Source: G963923955 sp963923955 (GTDB taxonomy: Bacteria; Pseudomonadota; Gammaproteobacteria; Eutrophobiales; Eutrophobiaceae). From it: DNA of 64,000 nucleotides. The notes beneath the pieces were generated by a model that saw only the letters and a program-made list of their open reading frames with translations, searched no databases and was not told the DNA's origin. Made by a program: the position numbers and the translations under genes. Positions 52,432 through 60,951 of this stretch are shown in pieces (position 1 is the stretch's first letter; each line of letters begins with the position of its first letter). The stretch is from positions 2,542,001-2,606,000 of the forward strand of contig OZ000552.1 of assembly GCA_963923955.1 (NCBI GenBank), given 5' to 3'.

Positions 52432-54117
52432 CTATTCCCGGCCGCCGGCTTCCTCAACCGTCTTTGTTGCAGCGTCCAGGAACTGTCTAAACTCGCTGAA
52501 ATCACCGTCTAGGCTGGCGTCCTTGATCACGATCGGGCGTAGGAAGATCACCAGCTCGGTCTTTACTGACTCCTGGCTTTTGGCCTTGAACAGATTGCCA
52601 AAGAGCGGCAGGCTGGATAGGCCCGGCGTCTCCCGATCCTGTCCGCGCACACTATCCTGCATCAGGCCACCCAGCACGGCGATCTGGTTGCTGGCCACCT
52701 TGAGAATGGACTCCATCTCCCGCACCCGCACTACGGGAATGCGATTCTGCACGGTGATCAGCGCCGGATTGGGATCTGTTGCCGTGCGAACGACTGAGGA
52801 GATCGTCGGCCTGACACTCATGGTTACGCTTGCATCCCTGCTGATCTGCGGGGTAACAGTCATCACCAGGCCGATCGGGACTGTCTTCGCCGTGGTGGTC
52901 GTTGCCAGTAAGGCGCTGGCACCGGTCAGCGCATTGCCCGATTCGATCTCCTGCTCTACTTCAAAATAGACAAAGTTCTCCACCACCTTTAACACTGCGG
53001 TGTGGTTATTCAATACCATGATCTGCGGGCTGGACAAGACCCTCGTATCGCCAAACTCGGAGAGCAGGCCTAGCACTGCATCCACGCGGGTGTCATTGCC
53101 CCTGGCGCGGTATTCAATGAGTGATGTTGAAGTGGTCGCAGGTGGGCCGGGCAAGGCAGGGCTGGTCAAGGCCACCCCACCGATCTCATCAACGACAAAG
53201 CCCGATGCCCCCAGGATATTGGAGCCGATAGCCAGACCCGATTTCGACCAATCGATGATCGACCAGTTAATGCCGGCCTGGAATTGATCGCTCAGGGTCA
53301 CTTCCACGACCGTGGCCTGGATCAGCACCTGGCGCTTGACGCTTTCCAGTACCCGATCAACAAAGCCCTGGATCTGCACATGCTGGGCGGCGGTTGCACG
53401 AACGATAACCAGGCCGCTCTCGGCATTGATAACGATTGCATCCTCATCGTCCGAGGATTCCGTTGCCGCGGCCAGCATGGCGGCGAGACTGCGTCTTAAG
53501 CTGTCCCAGAACTGATGGCTGGATGCAGAGTTGATGTCTGTGGTTGAGGTATTGTTGCCGCCACCGCCGCTCTCCCTGCTGGAACCGGTGGAGGCGATCT
53601 GGGTGGATACCGTAACCGCCGCTGCCGTCTCTCTGGACAGGTTGAGATAGCCAATGTTATAGACCCGGACAAAGGGCTCATCCGGCGAGATAATCAGATG
53701 ATTGTCAGCAAACTCATACCTGATATCGACCTGTCTGGCAATCCTGTCCAGCAACTGCGGCAGGGTCTGATCCACGCCATTTATCGTTACACGACCACTG
53801 ATCCCGGGATCGATATCTACATTGATCTGGGCATCACGCGCCAAGGCAAACAACAATTCCTTGACCGGCACTTCATTCACCACCACCGTATATCTTTCCA
53901 GTTCTCTAACCGGCGCAGGCTCAGGCACGATCGGGGCCTGCCGCACCAGCGCCGGAATAGCGGCTTTCTCAACGGGAGGCTCCGCGCTGATATGACCGGC
54001 CGATGGCACAGGAGTCTCAGGCTGTAGCGCGGCACAACCGGCAAGGGCGATGAACAGTGTTTTGAGTAGTAGTGTACGCATCAGCCAGGCCCGGTTACGC
54101 ATTGAAGAAATTGGCAT
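52432..54117 (-). CDS. Secretin, MshL/PilQ-like lipoprotein
   Basis: A 561-residue outer-membrane secretin. The lipobox LAGC lies in LFIALAGCAALQPE. An STN/N0-type domain (YTVVVNEVPVKELLFALARDAQ, DPGISGRVTINGVDQTLPQLLD) and an N1-like domain follow, and the C-terminal secretin core carries PIGLVMTVTPQISRD and VRGQDRETPGLSSLPLFGNLFK. It ends with KTELVIFLRPIVIKD. First gene of the operon; divergent from the restriction-modification genes. Which of the ATGs at 54117, 54102 or 54081 is used cannot be settled; all keep the lipobox. Confidence 0.9.
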   Translation of the reverse strand: MPISSMRNRAWLMRTLLLKTLFIALAGCAALQPETPVPSAGHISAEPPVEKAAIPALVRQAPIVPEPAPVRELERYTVVVNEVPVKELLFALARDAQINVDIDPGISGRVTINGVDQTLPQLLDRIARQVDIRYEFADNHLIISPDEPFVRVYNIGYLNLSRETAAAVTVSTQIASTGSSRESGGGGNNTSTTDINSASSHQFWDSLRRSLAAMLAAATESSDDEDAIVINAESGLVIVRATAAQHVQIQGFVDRVLESVKRQVLIQATVVEVTLSDQFQAGINWSIIDWSKSGLAIGSNILGASGFVVDEIGGVALTSPALPGPPATTSTSLIEYRARGNDTRVDAVLGLLSEFGDTRVLSSPQIMVLNNHTAVLKVVENFVYFEVEQEIESGNALTGASALLATTTTAKTVPIGLVMTVTPQISRDASVTMSVRPTISSVVRTATDPNPALITVQNRIPVVRVREMESILKVASNQIAVLGGLMQDSVRGQDRETPGLSSLPLFGNLFKAKSQESVKTELVIFLRPIVIKDASLDGDFSEFRQFLDAATKTVEEAGGRE

Positions 54118-54309
54118 TTCCTACTTTGAGTTTAAGAATTTTATGCAAATCCTTAGCATGATTTGTTATGCCGTTGTTGTGGCAATTATAGGTAATTTTC
54201 TGGTAAAAATACATTGGATTTTTTCCTCTCTTACTGTATCGTTGTTTCACAGCACTAATGCGGCATTGGCTGTTTGGAGGTCGCCCAGAAGCTGTAGGGA
54301 TCTGACGCA

Positions 54310-55194
54310 ATGAGCACCGTCACACTGGAACAACTTGATGCAAACCTGGACCTGGTTATGCAAGCCCGTCCTGATTTTTTGATCAATGAAAACCGTCCCC
54401 AACTCTACCAGGCAGATGCCACACGCAAAGGCGTGTTGCCGCCAGAGAGCGTAGATTTGATCATCACTTCCCCGCCATACAATGTCGGGATGCCTTATGA
54501 TGACAAGGGCTGCGGAGACAGTATGAGCTACTGCGACTATGCAAAGTTCTCCGCTAAATGGCTTGCGAATTGCTACCATTGGGCGCGCCCTACTGCGCGT
54601 CTGTGCGTCAATGTCGCCATAGACAAGAACAAGAACGGCAAGCACCCGCTATCGGCAGATCTAACGCAGTGGGCGATGGCGGCCGGTTGGAAATATCACG
54701 CAACCATACTATGGAACGAAGGCAACATCTCGCGTCGTACCGCGTGGGGGTCTTGGTGTAGTGCTTCTGCGCCGCACATCATCGCCCCTGTTGAAACTAT
54801 CATTGTACTCTACAAAGACGTATGGAAACGGGCCAACCAGGGGAGCAACGACATTACGCCAGATGAATTCAAAGAATGGGTATTTGGGATTTGGAATTTT
54901 AATGGTGAGAGTGCCAAGCGGGTCGGCCACGAGGCACCGTTCCCGTTGGAGTTACCGCGGCGATTGATTAAGCTCTTGTCGTTTCAGGGTGATACGGTCC
55001 TGGATCCGTTTAGCGGCTCAGGCTCAACAATGGTGGCAACGATTAACAACTATCGCACTGCTCTAGGGATTGAAGTGGAAGCGAAGTATTGTGAATTGAC
55101 AGCGCAGAGACTGGAAAAGCTATGCGGAGTAAAATTGAAACCATCCTTAGCGGCAGAACGCAAGACATCTATGCAAAAGTGCTGGACGCTATAA
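54310..55194 (+). CDS. Type II DNA methyltransferase (beta-class, N4-C or N6-A)
   Basis: A 294-residue DNA amino-methyltransferase. The catalytic motif TSPPYN is at residues 53-58 and the SAM-binding DPFSGSGST at 232-240. Motif IV precedes motif I, the beta-class order. SPPY is more common in N4-cytosine enzymes, but N6-adenine is not excluded. The C-terminal codons overlap the restriction enzyme gene by 73 nt in a different frame. The recognition sequence cannot be predicted. It is divergent from the pilus operon. Confidence 0.92.
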   Translation: MSTVTLEQLDANLDLVMQARPDFLINENRPQLYQADATRKGVLPPESVDLIITSPPYNVGMPYDDKGCGDSMSYCDYAKFSAKWLANCYHWARPTARLCVNVAIDKNKNGKHPLSADLTQWAMAAGWKYHATILWNEGNISRRTAWGSWCSASAPHIIAPVETIIVLYKDVWKRANQGSNDITPDEFKEWVFGIWNFNGESAKRVGHEAPFPLELPRRLIKLLSFQGDTVLDPFSGSGSTMVATINNYRTALGIEVEAKYCELTAQRLEKLCGVKLKPSLAAERKTSMQKCWTL

Positions 55195-55727
55195 CGGCCT
55201 ATCACTGTCCATCAACGTTCATTGCCGCGGCGTGGAAGTTATACACCACGAAATATCAGAACAACCCAAGCATTAACGGGCGGGTATTTGAATGCTTGAT
55301 CCTTGAGACGCTGGTGCGTGAAGGGATCACCCCGTTTTACTATCAGGCCAGGTTCCTGCATGTGCCAAACTGCGATTTTGACATCGTGCTGTATCATCCT
55401 GAAAGTCCGGTTGTGCTCTCAGCAAAGACAAGCCTGCGAGAGCGCTATAAACAGGCTGCCCTAGAGGGCCTGGCCCTGCGTCAGGTCTATCGTCGGTCCA
55501 TGCAATACCTGATTACGCTCAGTGTGGAGGAAGCAGCAGCCAATAAGGCGAGGATCGCCAGCGGGGATATTGTGGGACTAACGGATATCATTGTGGCCAG
55601 TACACCCGACTATGACGCTATGCTGGAACAAATCGGGGCGCAAACCTTTGAGTATGCGCAAAAAATCCTGCCGCTAAGCGGTCGCGCATTCCCTCAGGCC
55701 CGAGGTCTACCCGAAGCTGGCCGGTAA
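55122..55727 (+). CDS. Probable type II restriction endonuclease partner
   Basis: A 201-residue protein starting within the methyltransferase gene. A PD-(D/E)XK-like core is visible: GRVFECLILETLV (about 53-65, possible Glu), NCDFDIVLY (about 83-91) with Asp85/Asp87, and VVLSAKTSLRERYKQAALEG (about 97-116) with the catalytic-type Lys102. In the last motif Ser-Ala-Lys replaces the canonical acidic-x-Lys, so Glu58 may supply the missing acid. Assignment rests on this core plus the position behind a stand-alone methyltransferase. Confidence 0.78.
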   Translation: MRSKIETILSGRTQDIYAKVLDAITAYHCPSTFIAAAWKLYTTKYQNNPSINGRVFECLILETLVREGITPFYYQARFLHVPNCDFDIVLYHPESPVVLSAKTSLRERYKQAALEGLALRQVYRRSMQYLITLSVEEAAANKARIASGDIVGLTDIIVASTPDYDAMLEQIGAQTFEYAQKILPLSGRAFPQARGLPEAGR

Positions 55728-55762
55728 ATCCTGCTGCTCCATAGCAAGTTGGAAAGTACGAA

Positions 55763-55784
55763 CTGATAAGCGTGTCCTTATCAG
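55763..55784. terminator. Hairpin between convergent REase and metF genes
   Basis: A perfect 8-bp stem CTGATAAG/CTTATCAG with a 6-nt loop, 36 bp after the endonuclease stop and about 50 bp before the metF stop. It lacks a U run, so termination is possible but not typical. Confidence 0.4.
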
Positions 55785-55834
55785 GCAGCAACAAAACCCC
55801 CTATCTTTGTGCGTCAACTAAAACTCCTTTCCAA

Positions 55835-56680
55835 TCAACGCTTATCCAACCCTAAGTTCTTATAGATCGCCTCTGCGGCATCGGCCTGGTTCATCGTATA
55901 GATATGCAGCCCCGGCGCATCATTGTCCAACAACCTCTCACAGAGCCGCGTTACCACCTCAAGGCCAAAGTCCTTAAGCGCCGCCTTATCCTCGGCAAGG
56001 CTCTGCAAGCGTCTTAAGATCCAACGCGGGATCTCGGCACCACAGCGCGCGGAGAAATGCGCAAGCTGGCGGTAATTGGTGATCGGCATGATGCCCGGCA
56101 CAATCGGCACCTCAATCCCTAAGCTTTCACAGCTATCCAAAAAACTGAAATAGGCATCGGCATTATAAAAATACTGCGTGATCGAACTATCGGCACCGGC
56201 CGCAACCTTGCGCTTGAAATGCTGTAGATCATGCTCGGCACTGGCCGCCTGCGGATGAAATTCCGGATAGCAGGCCACCTCGATATGAAAATGCGCACCG
56301 GTCTCAGCGCGGATAAACGCAACCAGCTCGCTGGCATAATTCAAGGCGCTCCCACCCCCTGCGCCGGATGGCGCATCCCCCCGCAGCGCAACCAGCTGCT
56401 CAAGGCCGCATTCCTTGTATTGCATCAGCACCTTTCTGAGCTCATCCCGACTACTGCTCATGCAGGAAATATGCGGCACCGCCACCACCCCGGTCTTCTC
56501 CCTGATGTCAAGCACGGTCTCAAAGGTCTTCTCGCGGCTACTCCCCCCAGCCCCGTAGGTCACCGAGATAAAATCAGGCCGCAGCCTGGCAAGGCGCTCC
56601 TGGGTCAGCTGTAATTTTACTGCCGCGGCTTCCGTCCGGGGCGGAAAAAATTCAAAACTATATTTTTTATCTGCGCCCAT
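55835..56680 (-). CDS. metF: Methylenetetrahydrofolate reductase MetF
   Basis: A flavoprotein that reduces 5,10-methylene-THF to 5-methyl-THF for methionine synthesis. The 281-residue sequence shows FEFFPPRTEAAAVK at the start, FISVTYGAGGSS, VPHISCMS, LVALRGDAPSG and GADSSITQYFYNADAY, all standard for the family. No SAM riboswitch or MetJ-like box was recognised in the 420-bp region upstream, which it shares with the divergent cutA gene. Confidence 0.96.
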   Translation of the reverse strand: MGADKKYSFEFFPPRTEAAAVKLQLTQERLARLRPDFISVTYGAGGSSREKTFETVLDIREKTGVVAVPHISCMSSSRDELRKVLMQYKECGLEQLVALRGDAPSGAGGGSALNYASELVAFIRAETGAHFHIEVACYPEFHPQAASAEHDLQHFKRKVAAGADSSITQYFYNADAYFSFLDSCESLGIEVPIVPGIMPITNYRQLAHFSARCGAEIPRWILRRLQSLAEDKAALKDFGLEVVTRLCERLLDNDAPGLHIYTMNQADAAEAIYKNLGLDKR

Positions 56681-57099
56681 AACTGCTTGGTGACTTGATC
56701 TTCAATTCGAGAAATAATCTGGCGTGGGACCATGCCTCGGCCCGGTTTCCTGCATTGTAACGATATTTACCGCAAAACGCTCATAACTGGCTTAGGCCTC
56801 TTGTCCATCTACCGATCTTGCCCGTTTTAATCAAGACAAAAATGCCTACGAAAATGGAGTATATAACGAGTGCACGGGGAATGACGAGGAATTATAGATG
56901 ACAGAGCGGACAGGCTCAGCAGGCGCATGATAGCGACACTGCTTTGGTCGCCACCTGCTTTTCATTGCCATACATCGCTTTATGTCTTTATCTTAAACTA
57001 TGCTCTGCCGGACAAGACTCAATAAAAAACATGGCTTGTTTGCCAGTGTATTGGCAAGATAGCATTTTTAAGACAGCCTAAGAGAAAATAGCAGGGCAA
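56681..57099. other. Divergent intergenic region metF-cutA
   Basis: About 420 bp without a supportable gene. It should carry the promoters of both genes. A 6-bp inverted repeat TTGCCA/TGGCAA at 57040-57057 lies 42 bp before cutA. A partial remnant of the palindromic repeat family (ACGGGGAATGACGAGG) is at about 56875. Confidence 0.5.
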
Positions 57100-57435
57100 A
57101 TGACGAAGAGATCCGTGCAGCACTTGTTGGTAATGAGCACCTGTCCCGGGCCGGCGGCCGCTAAGGAGATGGCGCAGGAGTTGGTGATGGGCAGGCTTGC
57201 CGCCTGTGTACAGATCGTTCCTAGCGTACAATCGTTTTTCAGCTGGGCCGGGAAGGTGGATAATGCTGCGGAGAGCCTGCTATTGATCAAGACCACAACG
57301 GGGCGCTATGCGGAATTGGAGCAGCGCATTAGGGCCATGCACACCTATGAACTTCCAGAGATCATTGCAGTCCCTATCCATAGCGGATCGGCTGAATATC
57401 TATCCTGGATAGACGATTGTACAGATTCCTCCTAA
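57100..57435 (+). CDS. cutA: Divalent-cation tolerance protein CutA
   Basis: A 111-residue trimeric periplasmic/cytosolic protein: VMSTCPGPAAAKEMAQELVMGRLAACVQIVP (two blocks), FFSWAGKVDNAAESLLLIKTT, and YELPEIIAVPI followed by EYLSWI. Length is normal. Its last codons overlap dsbD by 19 nt; the cutA-dsbD pair is conserved in many gammaproteobacteria. Confidence 0.95.
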   Translation: MTKRSVQHLLVMSTCPGPAAAKEMAQELVMGRLAACVQIVPSVQSFFSWAGKVDNAAESLLLIKTTTGRYAELEQRIRAMHTYELPEIIAVPIHSGSAEYLSWIDDCTDSS

Positions 57436-59291
57436 ATACATTCCATGTAGCTCTGTGCCTGCTCGGTCTCGCTGCGCTCTCCAACGCCGCTGCTGAGTCC
57501 TTCGCTGATCGTATCCAGAGAACACTTGGCGCATCCGGCGTCAATAGCGCAGATGAAGTCCTGCACCCCGATGCGGCCTTTGTCTTCTCCGCAGCACCGG
57601 CTGGGCCGCAGGCGCTCAGTCTTAACTGGCAGGTGGCGGATGGCTATTATCTCTACCATGATAAATTCAGTTTCGCCATCAAAGACGGTCCGCTTGCGCT
57701 CAATCGGGAGGCGATTGCTGTGCCTGGGGGCACAATCAAGGCCGATCCATTCTTTGGTCAGGTAGAGATCAACGAGGGCGAGATCGAGATCGATCTGCCG
57801 GTCAATAGAGCAAGCCTTGAGGAGGCGACAGCGACACTGGAAGTAGGCTACCAGGGCTGCAAGGCGGACTCGATCTGTTATCCGCCGATAAAAAAGCTCG
57901 TGCCCCTCACACTTGCCGCCTTTGCAGGCAGCGCCCAAGCGGCGACTGCGCAGGAAGATGCGCCCATAGCAGATAGACGTTCACAGCTCTCAACGCAAGA
58001 TGCCATCACCCAGGGGCTCAAGGACGGCACTTTATTGATCAACGTGCTGGCCTTTTTTGGCTTTGGCCTGTTGCTGTCCTTAACGCCCTGCATCTTTCCC
58101 ATGATCCCGATCTTATCCGGCATCATTGTCGGGCAGGGCAAGACCGTTACGGTGAAGCGCGGCTTTATGCTGTCTCTCGCCTATGTCATGGCGATGGCAA
58201 TCAGCTATGCCATCCTCGGCGTCATCGCCGGTTCGTTTCATTTTAACCTGCAGGCGGCCGCGCAGAACATCTGGGTGATCTCTGCATTCAGCGCTGTTTT
58301 TGTATTGCTGGCCCTGTCCATGTTTGGTTTTTATGAATTGCAATTACCAGTTGCGCTGCAGGGCCGCCTGCTCGCCGCCGGCAAGCAACGCAAAAGCGGT
58401 ACGCTCTATGGCGCTGCCGTGATGGGCATGTTGTCCGCCCTTATCGCCGGGCCCTGCGTTGCCCCGCCGCTCGCAGGTGCCCTGTTATATATCAGCCAGA
58501 CCGGTGATGCTGTATTGGGCGGCCTGGCCCTGTTTGCGCTGGGCCTGGGGCTGGGTGTGCCCTTGTTAATCCTGGGCGGCTCGGCAGGCACCCTGCTGCC
58601 GCGCGCCGGTGCCTGGATGGAGTCGATCAAGCGGGTCTTCGGCGTGGTGATGCTGGCTGTTGCCATCTGGTTTATGGAGCGTGTTATCCCCGCCCAGCTG
58701 GCGCTGATGCTGTGGGCCATGCTGCTGATTGTCGCGGCCATCTACTTGGGCGCCCTAGACCGGCCGACAACGGAGTCCGGCTGGCAGCGCCTGTGGAAGG
58801 GGCTGGGCCTGGTCATGTTGATCTACGGTGCCGTGCTCGTTGTCGGCGCAGCAAGCGGCGGCAAGGATCTGTTTCAGCCGCTGCCGAGTGTTGGGCAGCT
58901 TGCCGGCGAGCGGGAAGCGGAAAAAATACCCTTCACCAGGATTAAGAATCTGGATGAATTAAACCGGCAATTAGCAATGGCCAATGCCGCCGGCAGCTAT
59001 GTCATGCTGGATTTTTATGCCGACTGGTGTACAAGCTGCATCGAGATGGAAGAGCATACCTTTCCTGATAAAAGAGTGCAGGCCGCATTGCAAGAGCTGG
59101 TCCTGTTGCAGGCGGATGTTACGGCGACCGATGAGGAAGATCGGGCGTTGATGACGGCCTTTAATCTATTCGGGCCGCCGGCCATCCTGTTTTTTGCTCC
59201 CAACGGTAAGGAAGCGCGCGCCCATCGCCTGCTGGGCTTTATCGAGGCGGATGAATTTCTACAGCACCTGCAGCAGGCGGTAGGCTCATGA
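57417..59291 (+). CDS. dsbD: Thiol:disulfide interchange protein DsbD
   Basis: Transfers electrons from cytosolic thioredoxin to periplasmic thiol proteins. The 624-residue protein has all three domains: signal peptide plus alpha domain with YQGCKADSICYPP, an eight-helix beta domain with the paired cysteines in TPCIFPMIP and AGPCVAPPLAG, and a C-terminal thioredoxin domain with DWCTSCIEME. It starts with TTG at 57417, inside cutA; the next ATG would remove the signal peptide. The TlpA-like gene starts at the stop codon. Confidence 0.94.
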   Translation: MYRFLLNTFHVALCLLGLAALSNAAAESFADRIQRTLGASGVNSADEVLHPDAAFVFSAAPAGPQALSLNWQVADGYYLYHDKFSFAIKDGPLALNREAIAVPGGTIKADPFFGQVEINEGEIEIDLPVNRASLEEATATLEVGYQGCKADSICYPPIKKLVPLTLAAFAGSAQAATAQEDAPIADRRSQLSTQDAITQGLKDGTLLINVLAFFGFGLLLSLTPCIFPMIPILSGIIVGQGKTVTVKRGFMLSLAYVMAMAISYAILGVIAGSFHFNLQAAAQNIWVISAFSAVFVLLALSMFGFYELQLPVALQGRLLAAGKQRKSGTLYGAAVMGMLSALIAGPCVAPPLAGALLYISQTGDAVLGGLALFALGLGLGVPLLILGGSAGTLLPRAGAWMESIKRVFGVVMLAVAIWFMERVIPAQLALMLWAMLLIVAAIYLGALDRPTTESGWQRLWKGLGLVMLIYGAVLVVGAASGGKDLFQPLPSVGQLAGEREAEKIPFTRIKNLDELNRQLAMANAAGSYVMLDFYADWCTSCIEMEEHTFPDKRVQAALQELVLLQADVTATDEEDRALMTAFNLFGPPAILFFAPNGKEARAHRLLGFIEADEFLQHLQQAVGS

Positions 59292-59869
59292 AAAGCTTGC
59301 CCCTGGCCATTATGGTCTTCTCTCTGGCCTTAGTATCAGCCGCGGCGGGATATTTTTTGTATCGCGCCCAGCCTGATCCCGAGGCTGCCGCGCTCCCGCC
59401 TGTCGGCACGGATCTTGAGACGAAACCACGACCAAAGCCGGCGGCCATGGTCGGGCGAAAGCGGCCGGATTTCAGCCTGCCCAGCGTGGATGGTGCGCCG
59501 CGTCACATAGGGGAATGGCACGGCAAGGTCATCGCGCTGAACTTCTGGGCCACCTGGTGTCCGCCGTGCCTAAAAGAGATCCCGGAGTTTGTGCATCTAC
59601 AGGAAAAATATGCCGATCAGGGCCTGCAATTTATCGGCGTTGCCCTGCAGGCGGCCGAGCCGGTGCGGCAATTCATGCAGGAGCATAATATGAACTACCC
59701 GGTGCTCTTTGGCGAGCTTGAAGTGATCAATATCGCCCGGGCCTATGGCAATGACATCGGCGCCCTGCCCTATACGGTCATTATCGATCGCAGCGGCCGC
59801 ATCGTCTTCGTGAAGCCGGGGCCCCTATCCGGCGAGGTGGCCGAGGCGGTCATCAGCGCGCTGTTATAA
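59288..59869 (+). CDS. TlpA-like periplasmic thioredoxin
   Basis: A 193-residue membrane-anchored or secreted thioredoxin. N-terminal hydrophobic segment (LAIMVFSLALVSAAAGYFLY), a linker, then a redoxin domain with the active site WATWCPPCLKE and the cis-Pro in GALPYTVIIDRSG. The ATGA overlap with dsbD implies cotranslation; DsbD is the likely electron donor. The specific reductive role (for example cytochrome maturation) is not determined. Confidence 0.9.
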   Translation: MKSLPLAIMVFSLALVSAAAGYFLYRAQPDPEAAALPPVGTDLETKPRPKPAAMVGRKRPDFSLPSVDGAPRHIGEWHGKVIALNFWATWCPPCLKEIPEFVHLQEKYADQGLQFIGVALQAAEPVRQFMQEHNMNYPVLFGELEVINIARAYGNDIGALPYTVIIDRSGRIVFVKPGPLSGEVAEAVISALL

Positions 59870-59973
59870 GCGCAGCCTCCTTAATTTCCCTTTGTTTTAG
59901 TGGCTAAAAGCTGCTAAAATTAAATAAAAGCGCCGATCTTCACATCGCCCAGGCGCACTAACACGAGGGGAAT

Positions 59974-60420
59974 ATGGCAAAGATCCTGCTGATTAACGGG
60001 CCGAATCTGAATCTGCTCGGCCAGCGTGAGCCTGCGCTCTACGGCAGCACAAGCCTTGCAGACATCAACAAGACCCTGGCGGCCGAGGCCGATGCAGCGG
60101 GCCATCATCTGGAGAGCTTCCAGAGCAACGCCGAGCATGAACTGCTTGCGCGCATCCACCGGGCTGGAGCCGAAGACATCGAATTTATCATCATCAACCC
60201 GGGTGCCTTTGGCCATACCAGCATCGCCCTGCGCGATGCCCTGTTCGGCGTTGCCATTCCCTTTATCGAAGTCCATTTATCCAATGTCTTTGCCAGGGAA
60301 GCCTTTCGGCAGCATTCTTATCTGTCCGATGTAGCCGTCGGCGTGATCAGCGGGCTGGGCGCACAGGGCTATAGCCTGGCACTACAGGCCGCCGCGCAAC
60401 AATTAGCAGGGGGTACATAG
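59974..60420 (+). CDS. aroQ: 3-dehydroquinate dehydratase, type II AroQ
   Basis: Third step of the shikimate pathway. The 148-residue sequence has ILLINGPNLNLLGQREPALYG with the catalytic Tyr, the FQSNAEHELL block, INPGAFGHTSIALRDAL, and EVHLSNVFAREAFRQHS with the catalytic His region. It is followed 2 bp later by accB, the usual gammaproteobacterial order aroQ-accB-accC. Confidence 0.97.
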   Translation: MAKILLINGPNLNLLGQREPALYGSTSLADINKTLAAEADAAGHHLESFQSNAEHELLARIHRAGAEDIEFIIINPGAFGHTSIALRDALFGVAIPFIEVHLSNVFAREAFRQHSYLSDVAVGVISGLGAQGYSLALQAAAQQLAGGT

Positions 60421-60422
60421 TC

Positions 60423-60878
60423 GTGGATATTCGCAAGGTAAAAAAACTCATGGAGATGCTGGAAGAATCCGCGCTTGCCGAGATCGAGATCCATGAAGGC
60501 GAGGAGTCGGTGCGCATCAGCCGCCACAGCGCGCTGGCAGCGCTGCCGACCGCACAGACGCCGGTTGCGCTTGCCGCCGCCCCGGCGCCCGCCACCGAGC
60601 AGAAGCAGGCTAAAGCGGCAGAGGATGCCGAGCCGGAAGGAAATATTGTGCGCGCGCCGATGGTGGGGATCTTTTATGAGGCGATGGCACCAGGCAAGCC
60701 CTCCTTTGTTGAGCTGGGCCAGCGCGTTAAAAGGGGGGATGTGCTGTGTATTATCGAGGCCATGAAGATCATGAATCAGGTCGAGTCTGAGAGCAGCGGC
60801 GTGGTGAGCAGGATCATGGTCGAGAATGGCGCGCCGGTGGAATATGGGCAGCCGCTCTTTGTCATCCGTGCGGAGTGA
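60423..60878 (+). CDS. accB: Biotin carboxyl carrier protein AccB
   Basis: The biotinylated subunit of acetyl-CoA carboxylase. GTG start. The N-terminus MDIRKVKKLMEMLEESALAE is conserved, an Ala/Pro hinge spans about residues 38-72, and the biotinyl domain has IEAMKIMNQVES with biotin Lys115 and the thumb region FYEAMAPGKPSFVELG. Length (151) is normal. It forms an operon with accC. Confidence 0.97.
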   Translation: MDIRKVKKLMEMLEESALAEIEIHEGEESVRISRHSALAALPTAQTPVALAAAPAPATEQKQAKAAEDAEPEGNIVRAPMVGIFYEAMAPGKPSFVELGQRVKRGDVLCIIEAMKIMNQVESESSGVVSRIMVENGAPVEYGQPLFVIRAE

Positions 60879-60951
60879 TGTCTTTCAAGGAGTAACACTA
60901 TTATGAGCGCAGCTTGCGCGTTCCCCGCTATCATTTCTTAAATTCGTTCTT

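Noticed and set aside
56681..57099. SAM riboswitch or MetJ-type site before metF
   Set aside because: No recognisable riboswitch core or repeated MetJ boxes could be seen in this region.
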